Source: Exiguobacterium acetylicum DSM 20416 (GTDB lineage Bacteria; Bacillota; Bacilli; Exiguobacteriales; Exiguobacteriaceae). Taken from it: 64,000 bases of DNA. The notes beneath the pieces were generated by a model that saw nothing but the letters and a program-made list of their open reading frames with translations, made no database searches and had not been told where the DNA came from. Position 1 is the stretch's first letter, and each line of letters begins with the position of its first letter. Positions 59,115 to 64,000 of this stretch are shown here, in pieces. The translations under genes and the position numbers were made by a program. The stretch covers positions 1,044,501 through 1,108,500 of the forward strand of contig NZ_JNIR01000001.1 of the NCBI RefSeq assembly GCF_000702605.1, read 5' to 3'.

Positions 59115-60022
59115 TCGAGACGCTACATTATGATGTGTTCACGACGACGCCAGGAAGCGGTAATCCAGCTGGGGTCGTCTTAGACGCCGATCAATTGACT
59201 GAGTCGGAAATGCAACGAATCGCGCGTACGAATGGCTTTACCGAGACGACGTTCGTCCTGTCATCCGACCAAGCGGACTACCGCATGCGCTACTTTGCAC
59301 CGGAACGGGAAATGGACTTATGCGGACATGGTACGATTGCCGCATTGACGGCACTTGATTCAAAGATCCGTTTATCTATGGCATGTCAGATCGAGACAAA
59401 GTCAGGCATCTTGCCCGTGATGCGTTTAGCGAACGGAATGTTTCGCTTGCAACAGGGACAACCACAATTACATCAGTTTGACGGTGACATAAAGCACGTT
59501 CTAGCCGCGATTGGTCTCGAATTGACACATCTCGATGACCGATGGCCAATCGTATACGGCAGTACTGGGAACTGGACACTGCTCCTCCCGATTCGTCGAC
59601 TTGAGGACTTTCACCGGATGGTGCCGGATAACCAACGCTTTACCACCGTGTTGACCGATCTCCCACAAGCCTCGATTCATCCGATTTGTCTCGATACATA
59701 TGACCGACAAGCGACGATGCACGGACGTCACTTCTCGGCAACAGGAGCAGGGAGCATCGAAGATCCGGTTACGGGAACGGCGAGTGGTGTGATGGGTGTC
59801 TATTACCGAAAATTCATCCAGCCATTTGAAACGGAAACTGCGATCATCGTCGAACAAGGACACGAGATGGAACGACCCGGTCATGTCGGAATCCGTATTT
59901 CTGGCGAAGGTCTTGATCACAGCCAATGGAAAGTCGAGATGGACGGGCAAGCCGTCTTTGTCGGCGTCAAGAGAGTGAGAAAGGAAGAGGCAGATGTTAA
60001 AACACTTCATTTGGGATTTTGA
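59111..60022 (+). CDS. PhzF-family isomerase/epimerase
   Basis: 303 aa. PhzF fold: catalytic Glu45 in NGFTETTFV, DLCGHGTIAA near 69, and GSIEDPVTGTASG near 216. The family isomerises amino-acid-like or anthranilate-like compounds. Coupled to the amine oxidase and overlapping the HAD gene by 29 bases, so the three are probably a pathway. Confidence 0.85.
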   Translation: MIETLHYDVFTTTPGSGNPAGVVLDADQLTESEMQRIARTNGFTETTFVLSSDQADYRMRYFAPEREMDLCGHGTIAALTALDSKIRLSMACQIETKSGILPVMRLANGMFRLQQGQPQLHQFDGDIKHVLAAIGLELTHLDDRWPIVYGSTGNWTLLLPIRRLEDFHRMVPDNQRFTTVLTDLPQASIHPICLDTYDRQATMHGRHFSATGAGSIEDPVTGTASGVMGVYYRKFIQPFETETAIIVEQGHEMERPGHVGIRISGEGLDHSQWKVEMDGQAVFVGVKRVRKEEADVKTLHLGF

Positions 60023-60599
60023 CGGCACCTTGTTTGATACGTATCCAGTGTTAGTCGATGTGTTCGTGGAATTACTCGAGCGTGAGGGGCGAACGGTTGA
60101 ACGCGAGCAAGTAGCAGAGCTGATGGCGATCTCGGCAAAAACGACGTATGAGGCGTTTGGTGTGTCCGAACCATTCATTCTGAACTACAAGCAACAAAAG
60201 ATGATCATCGAACAAGAACAGTCTGAACCGTTTCTCGGAATCCGTGAACTGCTAGAGGCGTTATCGACGAGAGGTGCGACGCATCATATCGTCACCCATC
60301 GCGGAACATCGATTCATGCGTTGCTTGCAAAACATGGGATGACGCATCATTTTCAAGACGTATTGACGGCACCGGATGGATTCGCCCGAAAACCGGATCC
60401 GGAAGCTGTCACGTACTTGATCGATCGGCACCAGATGGCACGAGACGAGACGATCATGATTGGAGACCGGGAACTCGACGTCTTAGCCGGACATCGTGCC
60501 GGTATCAAGACGTGTTTGATAACCGAACATACGAGTCAGACCGTTGCGACGTATACCATAACGTCGCCCGGTCGATTAAAGGAATTGTTACTGACATAA
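59994..60599 (+). CDS. HAD-superfamily phosphatase (PGP-like)
   Basis: 201 aa. Motif I FIWDFDGTLFDTYP (nucleophile Asp), motif II VTHRG, motif III KPDP, motif IV MIGDRELDVLAGHRAG. Phosphoglycolate-phosphatase-like. AAAGGAAGAGG lies inside phzF's end. The 29-base overlap is long and suggests coupled translation. Confidence 0.87.
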   Translation: MLKHFIWDFDGTLFDTYPVLVDVFVELLEREGRTVEREQVAELMAISAKTTYEAFGVSEPFILNYKQQKMIIEQEQSEPFLGIRELLEALSTRGATHHIVTHRGTSIHALLAKHGMTHHFQDVLTAPDGFARKPDPEAVTYLIDRHQMARDETIMIGDRELDVLAGHRAGIKTCLITEHTSQTVATYTITSPGRLKELLLT

Positions 60600-60601
60600 A
60601 A

Positions 60602-60641
60602 ACAGCCCCGCTTCCAGTGATGGAAACGGGGCTGTATTTTT
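60602..60641. terminator. Bidirectional terminator
   Basis: ACAGCCCCGCTTCC pairs with GGAAACGGGGCTGT, then TTTT. Confidence 0.9.
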
Positions 60642-61821
60642 AAGAAGACAATCGATCTGCTTTGGTGGCTTCAGCGCGTGGTGCACGCCAGAAATACGTC
60701 AGGAAAATACCGACTGCGAGCATGGCTGTCGCAAAATAGAACGGATAGTTCAAATTGACGTCAAAGAGTAGTCCACCAACGATCGGTCCGAGAATGTTGC
60801 CGATGCTCGTAAACATCGAGTTCATTCCGCCGACGAATCCCTGTTCATTTCCGGCAATCTTCGAAAGATAGGTCGTGACAGCGGGGCGCATCAAGTCGAA
60901 ACCGACGAAGACGACCATCGTCACGAGAATGATCGAGAGATAGTTCGTCACGAACGTCATCAAGACGACGAGCAGTGTCGAACCGATCAAGCTGTACCGG
61001 ATCAAGCGAATCTCACCGAACCAGCGTGTCAAACGATCGAACAGTCCGACTTGGACGATGACGCCGACGATCGCACCGAGAGAAATCGCAAGCGCAATGT
61101 CCTTCGCTGTGAAGCCGAACTTCCGGTCGACGAACAAGGCGAATAACGACTCGAACGAGGCGAGACCGAACGATGAGATCAACAGGACAAGAAAAGCGAT
61201 GAAATAGAGCGGGCTGAAGACTTTCCGGAAACCCGTCTGTTGTTTGACCGTCGTTGTCTCGTAGTGACGTTCCGGTTCTTTAAGCGTAAAGACGGATAAC
61301 ACCATCGCTGTTAAACCGAACGCAGCAGCAAAGAAGAACGGTGTCCGCGAACCGAGGTCAGCGAGGAACCCACCAATCCCTGGTCCGATGATGAAACCAG
61401 TCGAGATGGCAGCAGACATATATCCGAGCGCTTTTGGACGAGTCTCGTTCGTTGTGATGTCAGCGATGAATGCCGTGACGGCTGGCATGATGAAAGCCGC
61501 ACTGACACCACCGAGGATCCGAGACGCGAACAGGACTTCGACACTTTGACCGAGACCGAATAAGAGCTCGGACATACTGAAGATGAACAAACCAATGATG
61601 ATCATCGGTTTACGTCCGTACTTGTCGACGGCACGTCCCGCGAGTGGTGAAAGAATCAGTTGCGCAAAGGCGAAGGCGGAAACCATGTAACCGACCGTCG
61701 CCCCGGAAATGTTCAACTCGTTCATGATTGTCGGTGTGACAGGAATGACGAGTCCAATGCCTAAAAAGGCGATGAATAAGTTGAGCAGGAGTGTACTTAA
61801 AATCAATGTATTGTTTTGCAT
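60640..61821 (-). CDS. MFS multidrug exporter (NorA/Bmr-like)
   Basis: 393 aa, 12 helices. LSPLAGRAVDKYGRKPMIII in loop 2-3 and GGVSAAFIMPAVTAFIADIT in helix 4, GPGIGGFLADLG (motif C of drug antiporters). GAGGTG precedes the start. Follows the TetR gene by 17 bases, so a drug-inducible efflux unit is likely. Confidence 0.87.
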   Translation of the reverse strand: MQNNTLILSTLLLNLFIAFLGIGLVIPVTPTIMNELNISGATVGYMVSAFAFAQLILSPLAGRAVDKYGRKPMIIIGLFIFSMSELLFGLGQSVEVLFASRILGGVSAAFIMPAVTAFIADITTNETRPKALGYMSAAISTGFIIGPGIGGFLADLGSRTPFFFAAAFGLTAMVLSVFTLKEPERHYETTTVKQQTGFRKVFSPLYFIAFLVLLISSFGLASFESLFALFVDRKFGFTAKDIALAISLGAIVGVIVQVGLFDRLTRWFGEIRLIRYSLIGSTLLVVLMTFVTNYLSIILVTMVVFVGFDLMRPAVTTYLSKIAGNEQGFVGGMNSMFTSIGNILGPIVGGLLFDVNLNYPFYFATAMLAVGIFLTYFWRAPRAEATKADRLSS

Positions 61822-61838
61822 AGTTCACCTCAATAAAA

Positions 61839-62432
61839 TTAAATCGTTTTTGACATACCGCGCCAGACGATCGGCCAGACAGCTTGCTGTCGAGCGTGAA
61901 ACGCGTCGACACCGTTGTAGACGAGTTCCGTCAGCGTACCTTCAGCAACCGTCAAATAGGCGAGAGCGGCACTTTTGTAATCCGTCGAAAAGAGAATCTG
62001 TTCTGTTCGGTCTCGTTCGCGTAGTAATCGCGTCAATAGATCGTGCAATGAATCGAAAAACGGATTGAAACGGTCCGTCATCTCTTGTTCGAGCTTCTCC
62101 GGTGGAAAATAGGCAGCCCGAAGGATGAATCGCATCAGGATATCGTCTTGCTGTTCCGAAATGAACCAATCGAAGAAGCCGTGCAGCGATTGCTCGAGCG
62201 GCTGCTGCCGCGTACTCGTGAAATACGTCGCAAAGCGGCGCTTTTGTTCTTGCAAGGCGTACGTCGTCGCTTGCAGGAACAGGTCGTCCTTCCCTTTATA
62301 GTGCGCATAGATCGATGGCTTTTTTATGCCAACCTCTGTCGCGATCTCTTGCAACGATGCCCCTTCATAGCCGTGCGAAGCAAAATGATGGATGCTCGTC
62401 TGTAACAATTGTTGGGCTTTCAGATGAATCAC
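61839..62432 (-). CDS. TetR-family repressor of the adjacent efflux gene
   Basis: About 197 aa using the GTG at 62432; an ATT or CTG a few codons on has better spacing to AGGAAGG, so the exact start is open. HTH ASLQEIATEVGIKKPSIYAH then YKGKDDLF; C-terminal ligand domain. A perfect CTAACG-N2-CGTTAG dyad sits at the promoter. Confidence 0.85.
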   Translation of the reverse strand: MIHLKAQQLLQTSIHHFASHGYEGASLQEIATEVGIKKPSIYAHYKGKDDLFLQATTYALQEQKRRFATYFTSTRQQPLEQSLHGFFDWFISEQQDDILMRFILRAAYFPPEKLEQEMTDRFNPFFDSLHDLLTRLLRERDRTEQILFSTDYKSAALAYLTVAEGTLTELVYNGVDAFHARQQAVWPIVWRGMSKTI

Positions 62433-62436
62433 CTTC

Positions 62437-62485
62437 CTAACGGTCGTTAGGTAACACTGTAACAGCAAATTTCAAATGTAGTCAA
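62437..62485 (-). promoter_or_regulatory. TetR promoter and operator
   Basis: Minus-strand TTGACT (62480-62485), 17 bases, TTACAG (62457-62462); the dyad CTAACG-GT-CGTTAG (62437-62450) is centred on the start point. Confidence 0.75.
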
Positions 62486-62502
62486 TCAGATTGTCTTACC
62501 GC

Positions 62503-62537
62503 ACAAAAAAACTGACTCCGCGAAGGCGGAATCAGTT
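62503..62537 (-). terminator. Terminator of the 350-aa membrane protein gene
   Basis: Minus-strand AACTGATTCCGC pairs with GCGGAGTCAGTT around CTTC, then seven T in total. Confidence 0.85.
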
Positions 62538-62549
62538 AAGGAAGAATCA

Positions 62550-63602
62550 TTATTTATTCATGACACGACCGCGTGTTGCGACGCGTGAGCCGGCGATTCC
62601 TGCGAATGACGTAAAGATAAGAGTCAGAAGCAGTCCGACGAACGCCCAGATTGAAACTTTTGACGCCGTTTGTGTCGCTTGTTCTGTTTGCTCGCGGGCA
62701 TCTTGGACCGTTTTCTTGAGGTCAGCGGATGTTTCATCAAGCGTTTGTTTAGCAGTCTCAATTTGTTGCGTCGTTTCTTTTGTTGCCGTGTTGAGACCAT
62801 CAACGATGTTTTGCGTCGCTTCTTCCGCTTCAGCACCTGTCAAATCGGTGTTTTTCGCAACAGCATCAGCGATTTTATCTTCATCGACTGATTTCTCGAT
62901 TTTTTCAGCTCGTGCTGTCAACGAATCACCGAGATCCTGGACGATCGTATCGAAGTTCTCTGGTTTCGTGATCGCTTCCTTACCAGCAGCCGTGACGTCT
63001 TCTTGAACAGCGTCAAGTTCGTTCTGCAAGTAACCTGGTTGCAATTCTTTGATGTCCGTGTCTTTTAAAATTTCGTCAACGTTACCTTCAAGTTCTTTCG
63101 TATCAACTTGTGACACGTTTTTCGTAATCAAATCGAATCCTTTCGTCGCAGCGTCTTGAGCGGTTGAAGCAACGGATCCGATGCCGCTACCTGCCGCACC
63201 ACCGACTGTCCCGAGTAGTGAGCCGACCGATTGTAACGTATTTACCGTCGTGAATGTCAAGAGAGCGAACAAGAGGATGACGCTCGTCGACCATGTCAAG
63301 AAACCGTGGACGAGACCGGCACGTGCCGACGTCACACCGGAGACGAATCCAGCAACGAACAGCGAGATGAGCAATGAAAGGATTGCCCAGATGATCAAAC
63401 CAGCACCGACACCATCGAACGGGTTATTCGACGTGACGTCCGTGACGCCGAGTCCGATCGCTGAACCGATTAAACTAAATAAGATCAATAAAGATAGAAA
63501 TGATACCACACCTGCAAAAATCGAGCTCCATGAGATGTTACGACCTGCTCCGTCCGCTTCCGCTCGGAAATGCGACGAAAAGCCTCTGTTTGTCTTTTCC
63601 AT
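62550..63602 (-). CDS. Membrane protein with long helical outside domain
   Basis: 350 aa from ATG 63602 behind AGAGGTAG. Three N-terminal helices (about 24-48, 66-88, 98-120), Gly/Ser-rich linker (GTVGGAAGSGIGSVAS), then a long Lys/Glu/Ala/Thr coiled-coil-like region about 145-310 and a final helix about 315-337. The N-terminal part resembles YrzE-like stress-associated membrane proteins. Function unknown. Confidence 0.6.
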   Translation of the reverse strand: MEKTNRGFSSHFRAEADGAGRNISWSSIFAGVVSFLSLLILFSLIGSAIGLGVTDVTSNNPFDGVGAGLIIWAILSLLISLFVAGFVSGVTSARAGLVHGFLTWSTSVILLFALLTFTTVNTLQSVGSLLGTVGGAAGSGIGSVASTAQDAATKGFDLITKNVSQVDTKELEGNVDEILKDTDIKELQPGYLQNELDAVQEDVTAAGKEAITKPENFDTIVQDLGDSLTARAEKIEKSVDEDKIADAVAKNTDLTGAEAEEATQNIVDGLNTATKETTQQIETAKQTLDETSADLKKTVQDAREQTEQATQTASKVSIWAFVGLLLTLIFTSFAGIAGSRVATRGRVMNK

Positions 63603-63847
63603 AATAAGCACTACCTCTCCCCAAATTGGTCTTTCAAGTTCGAGATGTTCATGAATGTAAAAGCTTCATCTCAAGTTTCTTACGCGCATAGCTCTTATAT
63701 AACCGGTAACTAAATAAGAGAAACCTAGTATTACAGGTACATGATTAATGGTCGTCTGAACTTCAACGAAGTGATATTGGTTGCGTTTGAAGAAAAAGCA
63801 TCGTACACTCGTATCAAGTGTCACGTTATACTGTACAGTTTAAAATC

Positions 63848-63884
63848 AAAAGGAGGTGATCCCCCGCTTTTAGGGGGATACAAG
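63848..63884 (+). promoter_or_regulatory. Ribosome site separated from TTG start by a hairpin
   Basis: AAAGGAGGTGAT is a full match to the 16S tail, but the start lies about 30 bases away. The gap holds ATCCCCC (63859-63865) and GGGGGAT (63873-63879), a 7-bp hairpin that would bring start and site together, or hide the site. Confidence 0.6.
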
Positions 63885-64000
63885 TTGGACATCGTCTTAA
63901 CACTGAATTTGTTGTTGCTCGTCGTATTGATTGGTTTGACCGCGTTTTTCGTCGGTTCGGAATTTGCTGTCGTTAAAGTCCGGATGTCACGTCTCGACCA
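63885..64000 (+). CDS. CorC/HlyC family (DUF21) membrane protein, start only
   Basis: Partial, first 38 codons; runs off the window. TTG start followed by DIVLTLNLLLLVVLIGLTAF and FVGSEFAVVKVRMSRLD, the classic N-terminus of hemolysin-like CBS/DUF21 proteins implicated in magnesium or cobalt export (YhdP/YrkA). See the unusual hairpin before its start. Confidence 0.85.
   Translation, partial: MDIVLTLNLLLLVVLIGLTAFFVGSEFAVVKVRMSRLD

Noticed and set aside
62491-63006. 171-codon open frame antisense to the membrane protein gene
   Set aside because: Low-complexity Ser/Val composition mirrors the Ala/Thr/Lys-rich coding strand; no ribosome site.
63603-63847. Possible magnesium (M-box) riboswitch before the CorC-type gene
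   Set aside because: None of the conserved M-box segments could be found; only the local hairpin at the ribosome site is supported.
1-64000. tRNA, rRNA, CRISPR arrays
   Set aside because: No conserved tRNA or rRNA stretches and no regularly spaced direct repeats were seen.

Overview
The window looks like a stretch of chromosome from a motile, low-to-mid GC Firmicute, most probably Exiguobacterium. The strongest clue is the retinal protein gene at 49736-50482. It carries the residue set of the Exiguobacterium sibiricum proton pump: His57, Asp85, Thr89, a Lys instead of a carboxylate at 96, Asp221 and retinal Lys225. Strong AAAGGAGG ribosome sites, compact intrinsic terminators and many small membrane-protein genes fit the same group. 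No rRNA, tRNA, CRISPR array or replication origin was seen.

Layout. 1-1648: three translationally coupled genes (DnaD-like replication protein, endolysin, holin), the edge of a prophage or phage-derived lysis module. 1.7-16 kb: diguanylate cyclase, a DUF4129-like protein, threonine aldolase family enzyme, MerR/SDR pair with a textbook 19-bp-spacer promoter, a run of very small membrane proteins (6.6-8.5 kb), a soluble PAS chemoreceptor, CDF metal exporter, MFS and flavohemoglobin. 16-31 kb: SgrR-like regulator with a divergent MFS exporter, PadR/HAAS pair, CPBP protease, GntR/EamA/DUF554 operon, Nudix/NAT pair, a Fur-box siderophore uptake operon without its ATPase, and an ABC exporter whose ATPase is frameshifted. 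31-38 kb: an AT-richer accessory stretch with a large FtsX-type permease ending in a DUF4352-like domain and several poorly known genes. 38-48 kb: ROK/MFS/VOC operon, a second PAS chemoreceptor, three GNATs in a row, a C45 peptidase, a chemoreceptor pseudogene and a complete IS3-family element. 48-64 kb: rhodopsin, a cysteine-rich MarR / flavoprotein / ArsN-like acetyltransferase cluster, amine oxidase/PhzF/HAD operon, TetR/MFS pair, a helical membrane protein, and the start of a CorC/DUF21 gene.

Working together. Many units are a regulator next to an exporter or a detoxifying enzyme: MerR-SDR, SgrR-MFS, PadR-HAAS, GntR-EamA, ROK-MFS, MarR-flavoprotein//GNAT, TetR-MFS. Several have visible operators. 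SigD-like promoters may link the cyclase and chemoreceptors to motility. Three copies of a repeat family with terminal inverted repeats lie between 49.4 and 57.3 kb. One follows the rhodopsin gene and probably terminates it, and one interrupts the start of an unknown gene.

The most interesting unit for follow-up is 51095-53447. Here a MarR regulator and a flavoprotein, both with cysteine-rich ends, face an ArsN-like acetyltransferase, and two similar 13-bp dyads lie where operators would be expected. All function calls are from reading sequence; no database search was run.
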